64,000 nt of DNA from Bacillus sp. M6-12 (GTDB lineage Bacteria; Bacillota; Bacilli; Bacillales; DSM-1321). A program made the position numbers and the translations under genes. Below, piece by piece: positions 8,667-17,751 of this stretch (positions are counted from its first letter, which is position 1; each line of letters opens with the position of its first letter). Location: NCBI RefSeq assembly GCF_002860285.1, contig NZ_PGVF01000001.1, positions 675,257 through 739,256 on the forward strand. Direction: 5' to 3'. Under the pieces are notes generated by a model, which was not told the origin of the DNA, ran no database searches, and saw only the letters and a list, made by a program, of their open reading frames with translations.

Positions 8667-9896
8667 TCATTGTTGTGGTTTCGATTGTATCTTTTCTTCT
8701 TTTGTTGGTTGCTTATCTGTTGAAGGTTTGTCTGCTTTTTTCTCTACCTTTTCAACAGGTACTTGCGGAAACAAGCTATCAACAAATTGCTCTACTGAAA
8801 GAGAATCTAATTCATTCTTTTCATATACTTGCTTGTAAATGACAATTTTTTGAATTTCGCCATCCCACTTTACATCATAGTGGAACAATTCAAAGATAGA
8901 GTGAATTGGAAGATAGAGTTTTCCATTATCTAAAACAGTGAAATCCTTTCCAATAGGCGTTCCATTGAAGGAAGCACTTGAATCCTCTTTGTTCACTTCA
9001 ATTTTATTATCTCCATTTTGTACCGTTAATTTTTTCTCTTCATTCGTAATTTCAAATCCAGTTACTTTGGACATGTCAGAAATATCAATATATGCTCCAC
9101 CATTTTTCGTAAAGAATGGAATAGTCGTTTCAATGACTTCATTATCAACAAAGAAGAAGTTTTTTCCTTGAGCAGATAGTAGACTTGTTACCTTTTTATA
9201 GGCTTGAATATCCCCTTCTGTTAATTTCAACATTTTTTTATTCAATTCCAATGCTTGTTCTTTATCTCCGTTAATTTCAGATTCTTGTCCGAATTTATTG
9301 AGCATACGCAATTGAGTGGAATTAAACATTTTGATTTGAGTATGAATGAGCGTATCCAAGTCCCTTCCTGCAGTTCTTAAATCTTTATTAGACCCAATCA
9401 ATTTATTCATCAATTCTTTTGAATTTTTGATTTCATCTGCAGTTAGTTTGGACATATCTTTGGTCTTTACTTCTTGAATTAAAGCGGAAATTAAGGCATT
9501 GTCTTTTGATTCGTTATCGCTTTCCTTCTTTAAATCACCTTCTATTCTGTGTAATTCTAAAATGTCCGTTACAGATAAGATAGTCTTTTGGTTTTCTTTG
9601 TGAATGTCAGAGCGAACCGTAAAATACCCTTCTACTAAAACCATTTTTTCTCCTAACGATAATTCTTTAAAAGAATCCGCATAAATGGTTTCCTCTAACA
9701 TTTCTTTTCTCTCTTTTAATTCCTTTGATACTTTTTCATTTGAAAACGACTCGAAATTAGGCAAAGTTGAATTAGAATATGAGAAAGTTGGTGTAGCGGT
9801 TGCTGTATCTGTGACACTTGTTGCCATTGCTGGTACAGACGAGCCAAGTGTTAATAGTGCAGTTAAAAGTAATGTACTTTGTTTCTTTTTCATCAT
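8667..9896 (-). CDS. secreted protein with copper-amine-oxidase-N-like domain
   Basis: The 409-residue product starts with a signal peptide (MMKKKQSTLLLTALLTLG, with cleavage near AMA-TS at about residue 26). A helical region follows (about 35-230), then a C-terminal segment (about 255-370) with FFVDN, GGAYIDISDMSKVTG and LYLPIHSIFELFHY. That segment resembles the stalk-type copper amine oxidase N-terminal domain, common in exported Firmicute proteins and without amine oxidase activity. The tail is Lys/Pro/Gln-rich. No LPXTG anchor is seen. AAGGAGG lies 4 bases before ATG 9896 and 7 before ATG 9893. The signal peptidase gene lies just upstream. Confidence 0.7.
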   Translation of the reverse strand: MMKKKQSTLLLTALLTLGSSVPAMATSVTDTATATPTFSYSNSTLPNFESFSNEKVSKELKERKEMLEETIYADSFKELSLGEKMVLVEGYFTVRSDIHKENQKTILSVTDILELHRIEGDLKKESDNESKDNALISALIQEVKTKDMSKLTADEIKNSKELMNKLIGSNKDLRTAGRDLDTLIHTQIKMFNSTQLRMLNKFGQESEINGDKEQALELNKKMLKLTEGDIQAYKKVTSLLSAQGKNFFFVDNEVIETTIPFFTKNGGAYIDISDMSKVTGFEITNEEKKLTVQNGDNKIEVNKEDSSASFNGTPIGKDFTVLDNGKLYLPIHSIFELFHYDVKWDGEIQKIVIYKQVYEKNELDSLSVEQFVDSLFPQVPVEKVEKKADKPSTDKQPTKEEKIQSKPQQ

Positions 9897-9984
9897 GTTC
9901 CCTCCTTTAATTAATGATACAAAATGTATAAAACATTATAGTAAGCTACTATATAGTTTATCAGTTATGTACTATTTAGGCAAT

Positions 9985-10020
9985 AAAAATAGAGCATTAG
10001 ACTAAAGTCTATGCCCTATT
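9985..10020 (-). terminator. terminator of signal peptidase gene
   Basis: Minus strand: ATAGGGCATAGACT and AGTCTAATGCTCTAT form a long stem with a TT loop, ending in TTTTATT. Confidence 0.8.
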
Positions 10021-10022
10021 CT

Positions 10023-10571
10023 TCAATCTTGTTCATTGATAACGTGGAAACGACTAAAAGGTAGCAATCTTACAACCGCTTTTCCTCTAATCTTTTCTTT
10101 TTTTACAAATCCCCAATTATGAGAATCGTAAGAGTTATTTCGATTATCTCCAAGAACAAAATAATTCCCTTCTGGAACAACCGTTTTAGAATATGTGTAA
10201 GTTGGTTTTTCATTTAGATAATCTTCTTGTAAAGAATTATCATTCACATAAACCAACCCATCCTTGACTTCTACGGTATCACCAGGTAGCCCAATGACAC
10301 GTTTTAAATAGGTTTCCTCTTCATTTTCAGGAAACTTAAAGGCTATAATATCACCTCTTTCATACTCGTCAATTTGAGTATAAACCATCAAATAGTCTTT
10401 TACGTGCATGGTTGGGTACATTGATTCTGATGGTACAATCGCAAAATGGAAAAAGTGCGACATACACATCAAAATAACAATAATTCGAGTAAGTCTCCAA
10501 AGATTCTTCCCAAATTTAGCCACAAATTTCTTTTTGAAATTTTCATCAAAAAGTTCTTTCATGCTCCACAT
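10023..10571 (-). CDS. lepB: type I signal peptidase
   Basis: The 182-residue enzyme has one N-terminal membrane helix (about 27-45) and all S26 signature boxes: the catalytic Ser in PSESMYPTM, the catalytic Lys in YLKRVIGLPGD, and the late box GDNRNNSYDSH. It is the Ser/Lys-dyad prokaryotic type, not the SipW type. It removes signal peptides from exported proteins outside the membrane. The plasmid encodes at least five proteins with signal peptides, so a dedicated peptidase makes sense. Flp-type prepilins are cut by a different, aspartic peptidase. ATG 10571 has AAGGGG ten bases upstream. Confidence 0.95.
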   Translation of the reverse strand: MWSMKELFDENFKKKFVAKFGKNLWRLTRIIVILMCMSHFFHFAIVPSESMYPTMHVKDYLMVYTQIDEYERGDIIAFKFPENEEETYLKRVIGLPGDTVEVKDGLVYVNDNSLQEDYLNEKPTYTYSKTVVPEGNYFVLGDNRNNSYDSHNWGFVKKEKIRGKAVVRLLPFSRFHVINEQD

Positions 10572-10682
10572 AACGATTCACCCCTTATATGTCATCCTGT
10601 TAAAAAAGTTTTGTTCCAAACACCTTTTTCTTCTTAGATATTTCATTATATAAAAAAAGCCTTCATTCCATAAAGAAATAAA

Positions 10683-10712
10683 AAAGAAAAGGTAGCCATA
10701 ATAGACTACCCC
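10683..10712 (-). terminator. terminator of recD2 transcript
   Basis: Minus strand: GGTAG and CTACC pair across a ten-base loop and are followed by TTTTCTTTTTT. It separates the helicase from the signal peptidase gene. Confidence 0.65.
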
Positions 10713-10717
10713 TTCTA

Positions 10718-12994
10718 TTAAGAAGCCAACGGTTGAATTTGCTCAATGATTTTATCTTTAATTTTTGAATTTCTAAGTGTGTTGTCATTTTTATCAATAG
10801 CTTTATCCAATGCACTTGTCGTACCTACACATACAACTGTTTGCTTGGCTCTTGTCCATGCAGTATAAACCAAGTTTTTATTCAGCATAATTTCTTGTGA
10901 AGCATGGATTGGCATAATCACAATCGGAAACTCACTTCCTTGTGATTTATGAATCGTCATGACATACGCCAATTCTAACTCTTCTACGCTCAATGCATCA
11001 TAAGTTATCGTTTTATCGTCAAAATCAACTTCTACAATTTGGTCTCCATCTGCATTTAGACCAATGTATTTCACATAACCCACTTCTCCATTGAAGACTT
11101 CCAACTCATAGTTGTTGGTTGTCTGAATGACCTTATCGCCTTCACGCAATAAAGAAATTTCATCTAATTTCATTTCTCTTTTATGAGCGGTAGGTGGATT
11201 GTATTTTTGTTGCATCAAACGGTTTAGTTGCCAAACACCTAAATCCCCTTTTCTCATAGGAGAAAGAATCTGAATATCTTGGAGTTTATAGCCATGATTT
11301 TTAATGAAACTTTCTACACTCTCTAAAATCCCTTGTTGAGCTTTGATTTTATCGCTTCTTCTAACAAAATAAAAGTCCTTTTTCTCTACGTCAAAGGTTA
11401 ATCCGTCTTCATCCCCTGTTTTTACGCCATTGATAATCTTATGAGAGTTCATGACAATTTGGGACTCTCTTGCTTGACGGAAAATCTCATTTAATACAGT
11501 AGTAGGAATTTTATTAGAGTTAATCAAATCACGAAGAATCAAACCAGGTCCCACACTTGGTAATTGTTCATAATCACCAACAAACAGGATTCTTACATCT
11601 TCATCAATAGATTCCAACAGTTTGTAGAATACGAAAGCGTCAATCATAGAAGATTCATCAATGATAACAAAATCCCCTTCTATCACACTTGTTTCGTTTT
11701 CTTTCTCAAAGCTATTTAATCCAATGGTACGGTGAATAGTCATGGCATCCATACCTGTTAGTTCAGTCATTCGTTTACTTGCTTTTCCTGTCGGAGCACA
11801 AAGATGAATGACAGCAGTTGGTTTAACGGATTTGATACATTGGATAATGGTATTAATGGTTTGCGTTTTACCAGTACCAGGACCACCAGTTAGGATACTC
11901 ATACCATTCCTTAATGCCATATAAACCGCTTCTTTTTGCCTTTGGGCTAATGTAATTCCTTTTGTCGCCTGATACTCTTCAATAAACGTATCAATTTGTG
12001 AAGTCAATGCAATAGGTGTTTTTGGTTCTTCAATCAACTTCTTCAAATGACGAACAATTTGGTTTTCAGTAATATGATAGGATTTCATATAGATACATTC
12101 AGTACCATTTTTTTCTTTTTCAATCGCAATTTTTTCTTCATCTTTCAAGAATTTTAGAGCTTCATTCACTCTGTCTGGTGAAATCACTTCCACATTCTTC
12201 TCTGCTTTAAAAGCACCGTAATCCAATAAGAACTTCTGAATACGTTCATTCAGGTATTGCTTTTCTGTATATAAATTCCCACGATTCTTGGTGTTCAACT
12301 CTAAAAACTGCAGGATTCCATACTTTACTCGTTCTACATGAGAAAATGGGACTCTTTCTGCTCTTCCAAATCTATCTGCTTCTGCAAATCCGATTTTAGG
12401 AATGGTACACAAGACATATGGGTTTTCTTTTATTCTCATAATAGCTGATTCACCGAACGCTTCATATATACGGATGGCAGTATTATAAGAAGCTCCTTGG
12501 CTCAATACATACATAGCAATTTCTTCAAAGCGTTTATGAACGATTAGCTTTTCATGAATGGCTTTAGCCCTTTTCTCACCCATTCCTTGAACCTTTAAAA
12601 GATTTTTCCAATCTTTTTCGATAATGGAAATGGTTTGGATTCCAAATGTCTTTACAATCTTTTCTGCTGTTTTTGCTCCGATACCTTTGGCACAACGCTT
12701 TAAAAACTCCTGAATCCCTTTTTCCGTTTGAGGGACAACACGTTTAGCTTGTTCCAATACAAAATTGTATCCAAATACATTGTTACTTTTCCAGCTACCG
12801 ACTCCTTCAAATTCGTCTTCTACTAATATGGAAGGAAAATTTCCGATAATGACGATTTCTGATGTAGGTAAATATGTGGAAGGATAATCAATGAATTTCG
12901 CTTGGAGTATCGTATATCCGTTTGCTTCATTGCGGTGTCTAATCTTAACGACTTCAAACCGTACTGGAATATTCATTCCTTCCTTTGGAATCAT
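10718..12994 (-). CDS. recD2: RecD2-type (RecD-like) SF1 DNA helicase
   Basis: The product is 758 residues from ATG 12994. It has an N-terminal OB-like region, helix-hairpin-helix segments (FGIQTISIIEKDW, VQGMGEKRAKAI) and the SF1B motor: Walker A LTGGPGTGKTQT, motif II VIIDESSMID, GDYEQLPSVGPG and the C-terminal YVMTIHKSQGSEF. This matches stand-alone RecD2 helicases such as Bacillus YrrC (about 800 residues), 5'-3' motors for replication-fork and recombination repair. The start has AGGAAG seven bases upstream; a longer reading frame to 13060 overlaps the preceding gene and lacks a ribosome site. It follows the 165-residue gene by 11 bases and shares its promoter. Confidence 0.93.
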   Translation of the reverse strand: MIPKEGMNIPVRFEVVKIRHRNEANGYTILQAKFIDYPSTYLPTSEIVIIGNFPSILVEDEFEGVGSWKSNNVFGYNFVLEQAKRVVPQTEKGIQEFLKRCAKGIGAKTAEKIVKTFGIQTISIIEKDWKNLLKVQGMGEKRAKAIHEKLIVHKRFEEIAMYVLSQGASYNTAIRIYEAFGESAIMRIKENPYVLCTIPKIGFAEADRFGRAERVPFSHVERVKYGILQFLELNTKNRGNLYTEKQYLNERIQKFLLDYGAFKAEKNVEVISPDRVNEALKFLKDEEKIAIEKEKNGTECIYMKSYHITENQIVRHLKKLIEEPKTPIALTSQIDTFIEEYQATKGITLAQRQKEAVYMALRNGMSILTGGPGTGKTQTINTIIQCIKSVKPTAVIHLCAPTGKASKRMTELTGMDAMTIHRTIGLNSFEKENETSVIEGDFVIIDESSMIDAFVFYKLLESIDEDVRILFVGDYEQLPSVGPGLILRDLINSNKIPTTVLNEIFRQARESQIVMNSHKIINGVKTGDEDGLTFDVEKKDFYFVRRSDKIKAQQGILESVESFIKNHGYKLQDIQILSPMRKGDLGVWQLNRLMQQKYNPPTAHKREMKLDEISLLREGDKVIQTTNNYELEVFNGEVGYVKYIGLNADGDQIVEVDFDDKTITYDALSVEELELAYVMTIHKSQGSEFPIVIMPIHASQEIMLNKNLVYTAWTRAKQTVVCVGTTSALDKAIDKNDNTLRNSKIKDKIIEQIQPLAS

Positions 12995-13005
12995 TTTTTC
13001 ACTTC

Positions 13006-13503
13006 CTATTCTGCTATTTTCAATGTTGTTTGTGAATGGATAACGACTGGTGTTTGACAAGATACTTCTATCTTCATGTATTCCTGATTATCTTTCATAA
13101 CAGGCACAAGACTCATTTCTAAAATGTCATTTTCTGTTTCTTCTCTGGAAGATTCAATCATCATGACAAATTCAAGAATATCTTTAGAAGTAATTTTCGT
13201 AGGTCTAACCAGCTTTCTCAAAGATGAAATGGTTCTTTCTTCATTAGAGCTAATCGCTTTGTCTTCATCTAAACGAATAGCGGTTTCCATATATATAGGA
13301 AGCGTTAGGTTTTCAAATTCTACTTGAACGACTTCTGTTTGTGTTTCTGCATCATATTTCAAATAGATATTCGTTTCAAACTTAAACGTACCCCCGAAGT
13401 TTGATTTGTATTTGTTGAAAATTTTAAATCCTCTTTTATCTTTATCTTTACGGAAACTATTTAGGTTCAAAATCTTTAATGGTCGATACATTCTCCCAAT
13501 CAT
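13006..13503 (-). CDS. hypothetical protein cotranscribed with recD2
   Basis: This 165-residue protein looks soluble and is rich in beta-prone segments (FKFETNIYLKYD, VVQVEFENLTLPIY). I recognise no family and see no metal- or nucleotide-binding motif. AGGAGGAG precedes the ATG, and the gene is the first of a two-gene unit with the RecD2 helicase. A role in DNA processing is possible from position only. Confidence 0.6.
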   Translation of the reverse strand: MIGRMYRPLKILNLNSFRKDKDKRGFKIFNKYKSNFGGTFKFETNIYLKYDAETQTEVVQVEFENLTLPIYMETAIRLDEDKAISSNEERTISSLRKLVRPTKITSKDILEFVMMIESSREETENDILEMSLVPVMKDNQEYMKIEVSCQTPVVIHSQTTLKIAE

Positions 13504-13551
13504 TTTTTCTTTCTCCTCCTATAATGCCAATCTGTTTTGGTTTGTATAACT

Positions 13552-13591
13552 ATCATAGCAAATAATCAGGAAAACGTCAATTTTTTTTTAC
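13552..13591 (-). promoter_or_regulatory. promoter of the recD2 unit
   Basis: Minus strand: TTGACG (forward 13575-13580), 17-base spacer, TATGAT (forward 13552-13557). An A-tract GTAAAAAAAAA lies directly 5' of the -35, like other promoters in the window. Confidence 0.7.
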
Positions 13592-13654
13592 AAAATCATA
13601 AATGTGTACATTTTATAGGCAAAAATCATAGAACATAGTCAAACCAAAATGCTA

Positions 13655-13683
13655 TTTGTCCATAGTCAATACGAGAGTATAAT
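13655..13683 (+). promoter_or_regulatory. promoter of response-regulator-like gene
   Basis: TTTGTC (13655-13660), 17-base spacer CATAGTCAATACGAGAG and TATAAT (13678-13683). The weak -35 and the ATAGTCAATA spacer element suggest a regulated promoter. Confidence 0.6.
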
Positions 13684-13746
13684 GAAATCAACGCTGGTCA
13701 ACTAAGATATTAAAAAGTACCTGATATTTGAAAGGAGGTTCATTTA

Positions 13747-14898
13747 TTGAGCAAAACAGTATTGATTATCGATGATGCTTATTTTATGAGGAACTTGTTA
13801 AAGAAAGCTCTAAAAGAAGCAGGATATGAAGTCGTAGGAGAAGCTAAAAATGGTAAAGAAGGTATCAAATTTTATTTTGAATTAAAACCTGATATTGTCA
13901 CGATGGATATTAATATGCCTGACATTTCTGGTATCGAAGCAACGAAGCAAATTTTATCGAAAGACCCTAACGCTAAGATTATTGCTGTAACTGGTAATAA
14001 TGATGACGAAATCAAACGTCAAATTTTAGAAGCAGGAGTCTTGGAATATCTTCAAAAACCTTTCCAACCAGCTTTTCTATGGAGTAAGTTAGAGAAGATG
14101 TTAGAAGAACCCGAAACGGTTGAATTAGAAGCGGAAACGGTTGTAGAAGAAATCGAAATTGCTCCATCTTCCCCTGTCATTGCAATGGAAGCAGATGAAG
14201 ATAATTTTGATAACTTTGAAATTGAAATCATGGACAAGCCTGACGAAAGTAAGAGCATGACGTTTGTGATTGAAAATGAAGAAGATTCTATTGAGTTTCC
14301 AGAGGAATATAAGGAGCTTGTGGAAGGAGAACAAGAGGAATTTGGTCTGACAAAAGAAAAAGTCGAAGAAGATGATTCCCTTATTGAATTAGAGGACAAT
14401 CAAACTCTTGTCGAATTTGAACCAGATGAAACCCTCATTGAGTTTGAAACAGATGAACAACCTACTCCTGTAGTGAAAGAACCTATCAGTAGACGACCAG
14501 TGGTTGAGCAACCTGTTCCAATAGCACCTGTTCCACCAAGAAAACCTGAACCAAGACCAGTGGCGACACCAAACCCACCACAAAAACGTGAAGAGGTACA
14601 ATCTTCAGCTTCTAATCCTGTTCAGAAAGAAACATTGATTTCTACTGTTGAAATTACGAAGTCTAAAAAGACTGATAGAAAAATAGAAGAAATCAATATT
14701 CGCCCACAAGGAACGTATAGTTCCAATGGAAGAGAAGTAAATATTCGCCCACCAAGAGGCAGAGTTCTTCGTTCCGAACATGATAATTATGATGAAACAG
14801 ATGTAGAAGAACCAATTTTGAATGTTTCAGATAAAGACAACTATAATGATAAAAATGATGGCTTGTTTGGAATGGTCAAAAAATTATTTAAAAAGTAA
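13747..14898 (+). CDS. receiver-domain protein with long acidic Pro-rich tail
   Basis: Residues 1-118 form a CheY-like receiver: acidic pair D9/D10, phosphoacceptor D54 in TMDINMPD, conserved Thr in AVTGNND and Lys in LQKPFQP. There is no output domain. Instead, residues about 120-340 are an acidic, Glu-rich disordered region (repeats of EFE(P/T)DE(T/Q)LIEF type), then Pro/Arg-rich (IAPVPPRKPEPRP), with a twice-used NIRPxG motif and a basic C-terminus GMVKKLFKK that could touch membrane or DNA. No histidine kinase is in the window. TTG 13747 follows AAAGGAGG. It may act by protein interaction, for instance on the pilus or transfer apparatus; that is inference. Confidence 0.8.
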   Translation: MSKTVLIIDDAYFMRNLLKKALKEAGYEVVGEAKNGKEGIKFYFELKPDIVTMDINMPDISGIEATKQILSKDPNAKIIAVTGNNDDEIKRQILEAGVLEYLQKPFQPAFLWSKLEKMLEEPETVELEAETVVEEIEIAPSSPVIAMEADEDNFDNFEIEIMDKPDESKSMTFVIENEEDSIEFPEEYKELVEGEQEEFGLTKEKVEEDDSLIELEDNQTLVEFEPDETLIEFETDEQPTPVVKEPISRRPVVEQPVPIAPVPPRKPEPRPVATPNPPQKREEVQSSASNPVQKETLISTVEITKSKKTDRKIEEINIRPQGTYSSNGREVNIRPPRGRVLRSEHDNYDETDVEEPILNVSDKDNYNDKNDGLFGMVKKLFKK

Positions 14899-14927
14899 AA
14901 AACATTAAAAGGAGGAAATAAAATATT

Positions 14928-15680
14928 ATGACTAAATTTACAGCATATGAAAAAGCAATGAATAGCAAGGAAATTCTTAAAGGTTTGGTGAAAGTGGTTC
15001 AACACAACGCTGAACTTGATACAGACGTATTGGTTCTTGACCTTGATGGTGTGAAAGGTATCATCATTCGTGACGAAGTAGACCTTGAAGTAGAGTGGAA
15101 GTCTCTTGTTGGTTTCTTAGGTCGTGAAGTAAGTTTCGTAGTAAAAGAGATTGATAGAGATACTGGTGTAGTTATCTGCTCTCGTAAAGACGCACAAGAA
15201 ATCTTAAAACAAGAAGTAGTTGAGCGTCTACGTGAAGGTGAAGTATTCAACGCACAGGTTATCAATGTATTGAAATACGGAGCATATGTAGAAATTGACG
15301 GAGTAACTGGTTTGCTTAAAAACGTAGACTTCGCTGATGACTACACAACTGTTGGTGAAGTATTAAAAGTTGGGGATACTGTCAATGTTAAATTGAAAAA
15401 AGTATCTTCTAATGACCGCCTAATTTTTGAAGCTATCGAAAAATACAAAAACCCAACAATCATGAGCTTCGATATGTTTGAGCGTGACCAAGTAGTTCTT
15501 GGTGTCGTTCGTAACGTAAAACCTTGGGGTGTATATGTTTGCATCGCACCAGGATTAGACGCACTTTGCCCTATCCCTGGAACTGGCGAATTAGAAGAAG
15601 GTATGAAAGTATCCTTCCGTATCACTCAAATCAAACCAGAAGACCAACGTGTAAGAGGAAAAATCGTAAGAATCCTCTAA
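14928..15680 (+). CDS. S1-repeat RNA-binding protein
   Basis: This 250-residue protein has three S1/OB-like segments: a degenerate one at about 15-75, a good one at about 83-160 (LREGEVFNAQVINVLKYGAY, then VGDTVNVKLKKV), and a third at about 172-250 (VVLGVVRNVKPWGVYV). It resembles a shortened ribosomal-protein-S1/YpfD-type RNA-binding protein. The gene starts 29 bases after the receiver-protein gene, with AAGGAGG upstream, so the two are probably one operon closed by the terminator at 15692. Why a plasmid carries an S1 protein is unclear; it may act on translation or on an RNA made by the plasmid. Confidence 0.8.
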   Translation: MTKFTAYEKAMNSKEILKGLVKVVQHNAELDTDVLVLDLDGVKGIIIRDEVDLEVEWKSLVGFLGREVSFVVKEIDRDTGVVICSRKDAQEILKQEVVERLREGEVFNAQVINVLKYGAYVEIDGVTGLLKNVDFADDYTTVGEVLKVGDTVNVKLKKVSSNDRLIFEAIEKYKNPTIMSFDMFERDQVVLGVVRNVKPWGVYVCIAPGLDALCPIPGTGELEEGMKVSFRITQIKPEDQRVRGKIVRIL

Positions 15681-15691
15681 TCGTTTCATAA

Positions 15692-15724
15692 AAAGGCAGA
15701 AAGAAGCCCTTTCTGCCTATTTTT
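15692..15724 (+). terminator. terminator of receiver/S1 operon
   Basis: GGCAGAAAG pairs with CTTTCTGCC across a short loop, followed by TATTTTT. Confidence 0.85.
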
Positions 15725-15749
15725 CAAAATAAGAAAGGAGCGTTAATTG

Positions 15750-16676
15750 ATGTATTTAAAAGAACAGGACAAACCTACCGTTATTCCAGCAGATTTAAAA
15801 CAAACTTTTGAAAATAAGTTTAATTTAAATATTGGTAAAAACGAAATCATCAAAATGAAAAACAACAATGTCATTACAGACAGAGATATTTTAATTGCCA
15901 AGTTCTTATTTCAATTTAAGTTTGCTACTGCAGACCAAATTTATAAACTTTTGGGAGAAGATAAAACAAAAGTAAATCTAAAAAACAGATTGGACAAACT
16001 GGTAAAATATCGTGTACTTAATAAGTTTATGCTTTCTGAATTTGAAGAGGAACAAGTAGCACCAGATGCTTACCAAGTCTACTGTTTAGATTTAGGTGGA
16101 AGATACCTACTTTCCCATTATTCTAATGAGGATACAACAGATTGGTACAGCACAGTGAATATGAAAACATCGGAAATTATCTCCAAAAACGTATTAGCCA
16201 CTGAAATCTTCTTACGTGTAAGAGAAACTTCAAAAGATAAACTGCTTTACTTTAATGTAGAGCCTGAATTTAGAGTAGGAAAGAAAAATGTTGTTCCTTC
16301 CTTTGAAATGGCTATGAAGATAAATGGACAAAACAAGTATTTCATTGGTGAATGTGTTCGAGAGTTTGACTTCCCTGTAACTATGCGTGATAAGGCATTT
16401 AAATTAGAAAGCCTTGTAACCACAAATGCTTGGAAGAAATACTACTACGATGCTGACCAGCCTCCAATTCTATTTATTTTTGCTGATAGTGATTTAACTG
16501 CTTTAGAAGCAGGAAAGTTAATTACGGAAACATCTGAAATCAAGAACTTCCGCTTATCTACGGATGAACGGATTCAACGTGTTCTTTATGAAACAGGTGC
16601 GTTCTTACGTTATCTTCCTGAACAAGATGTCTTACAAGAAATCAAAGCAGTTACATTCAAACCAAATGAAGCATAA
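15750..16676 (+). CDS. replication-relaxation-like winged-helix protein
   Basis: The product is 308 residues. Residues about 40-115 look like a winged helix (ILIAKFLFQFKFATADQIYK, then KNRLDKLVKYRVLN). The rest resembles the replication-relaxation (Replic_Relax) family of Firmicute plasmids and integrative elements, with PEFRVGKKNVVPSFEMAM and CVREFDFP, which may belong to a nuclease-like fold. Family members are linked to plasmid replication or mobilisation, but the biochemistry is poorly defined. ATG 15750 is nine bases after AAAGGAG; TTG 15747 is an alternative. The XRE regulator follows 24 bases later. Assignment is by recognition, not alignment. Confidence 0.55.
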   Translation: MYLKEQDKPTVIPADLKQTFENKFNLNIGKNEIIKMKNNNVITDRDILIAKFLFQFKFATADQIYKLLGEDKTKVNLKNRLDKLVKYRVLNKFMLSEFEEEQVAPDAYQVYCLDLGGRYLLSHYSNEDTTDWYSTVNMKTSEIISKNVLATEIFLRVRETSKDKLLYFNVEPEFRVGKKNVVPSFEMAMKINGQNKYFIGECVREFDFPVTMRDKAFKLESLVTTNAWKKYYYDADQPPILFIFADSDLTALEAGKLITETSEIKNFRLSTDERIQRVLYETGAFLRYLPEQDVLQEIKAVTFKPNEA

Positions 16677-16700
16677 TAAATAAAAAGAGGAGGTAGAAAT

Positions 16701-17042
16701 GTGAGCACAACCATCCATGATTTTCTTCAAGAAAGAAGAATAGAAATGAAACTATCTATTCAACAACTTTCAAAAGAAAGTGGCATTTCTGCCTCTCATA
16801 TTTCAAGAATGGAGAGAGGAGTTCGACACCCTTCTCCCCTAACTCTTGAGAAGTTAGCAATTCCACTTCATGTTGAGTATGTAACTCTATTAAAAGTTGC
16901 AAATCTTTTGGAAAGTCCACAAAGTAATTGTGTGGATTTAGAAAAGGTTTTATCAGAAGATATTTGCATTTATCAAGATAAACAGATTTCTGAAACTGTT
17001 AAACAAAAGATTATTGAACTATTACATCAATCATTGCAATAA
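16701..17042 (+). CDS. XRE-family transcriptional regulator
   Basis: This 113-residue protein has a Cro/CI-type helix-turn-helix in residues about 7-62 (LQERRIEMKLSIQQLSKESG, then ISASHISRMERGVRHPS). The short C-terminal half has no recognised domain and may dimerise. GTG 16701 has AGAGGAGG upstream. It lies directly downstream of the replication-relaxation-like gene and could regulate that gene or the convergent VirB2-like gene. No cognate operator is evident next to it. Confidence 0.85.
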   Translation: MSTTIHDFLQERRIEMKLSIQQLSKESGISASHISRMERGVRHPSPLTLEKLAIPLHVEYVTLLKVANLLESPQSNCVDLEKVLSEDICIYQDKQISETVKQKIIELLHQSLQ

Positions 17043-17044
17043 GA

Positions 17045-17079
17045 AAGAGCTTAGATTTAATGTCTAAGCTCTTTTTCTT
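17045..17079. terminator. bidirectional terminator
   Basis: AAAGAGCTTAGA and TCTAAGCTCTTT form a 12-bp stem with T-tracts outside on both strands, between convergent genes. Confidence 0.9.
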
Positions 17080-17089
17080 ATTCTTATTC

Positions 17090-17455
17090 TTATCCAAACC
17101 ATACTGTTTGATAAACAATTACATAAATTAAGCCTACTCCACCTAATAAGGCTGTACATACTGCTGAAATCATAATATCATTAATAATCTTTCTTCTTAT
17201 TGTAGGGTGAGCACTTCCGATAGAGGCTAATTGGAACATATGAACCATAAAGACCAGCATGGAAGTTAAAGCACCCAATCCTGCTACACCAGCCACAATA
17301 ACGCTGTATTCATTCATTAATGCCTTCCAAGCTGTAATAAAATCCTTTTGTTTGTTATCACTTGCAAAAGCTACCTCTGTATATAAAATCATTATCAATG
17401 CGAACATTGGAGTATATTTCCACATATATTCTGTCATTTTTTTTAGTGTTTTCAT
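17090..17455 (-). CDS. VirB2/TrbC-like small two-helix exported protein
   Basis: The 121-residue product has an N-terminal signal peptide (hydrophobic stretch 15-31, cleavage expected near AFA-SD) and then two strong membrane helices (about 50-74 and 94-118) joined by a short basic loop, PTIRRK. This is the size and topology of VirB2/TrbC-type subunits of type IV secretion systems, including those of Gram-positive conjugative elements. Sequence identity is too low to be sure. With the coupling ATPase it is the second hint of a conjugation system. Confidence 0.55.
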   Translation of the reverse strand: MKTLKKMTEYMWKYTPMFALIMILYTEVAFASDNKQKDFITAWKALMNEYSVIVAGVAGLGALTSMLVFMVHMFQLASIGSAHPTIRRKIINDIMISAVCTALLGGVGLIYVIVYQTVWFG

Positions 17456-17625
17456 CTTCTTTTCCCTCCTCTTCTCATATTTATATTCATTCTCGTTTTT
17501 ATCATTATAGTTTGGTTAAATGTAAATTATAAAAAGATATCATCGTATAAGACGACACCAGACTCTTTCTCGAACTATCTTCTATTTCTTTTCTTGTATA
17601 TACGATTCATCTATATTATACTATA

Positions 17626-17653
17626 TTGACAATAGTCAATGAAATGGTACACT
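17626..17653 (+). promoter_or_regulatory. promoter of thymidylate kinase gene
   Basis: TTGACA (17626-17631), 16-base spacer beginning ATAGTCAATGAAA, TACACT (17648-17653). The -35 and spacer together make the near-palindrome TTGACAATAGTCAA. Confidence 0.6.
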
Positions 17654-17751
17654 AATTTGGAATGATTCATCTTATTTGCCATTAGAATATAAAGACTTTA
17701 TTGATAAAAAAGGAAAGATTCTATCTTATATAAGAAGGGAAGTATATAAAC

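Noticed and set aside
13598..13615. AAATGT-GT-ACATTT as a possible oriT or nick-region inverted repeat
   Set aside because: The arms are only 6 bp and AT-rich, and no nick-site consensus was recognised next to it. A true oriT may be outside the window.
15692..15724. The hairpin after the S1 gene as a riboswitch for the next gene
   Set aside because: It is a simple stem directly followed by a T-tract with no alternative pairing partner visible, so an ordinary terminator.
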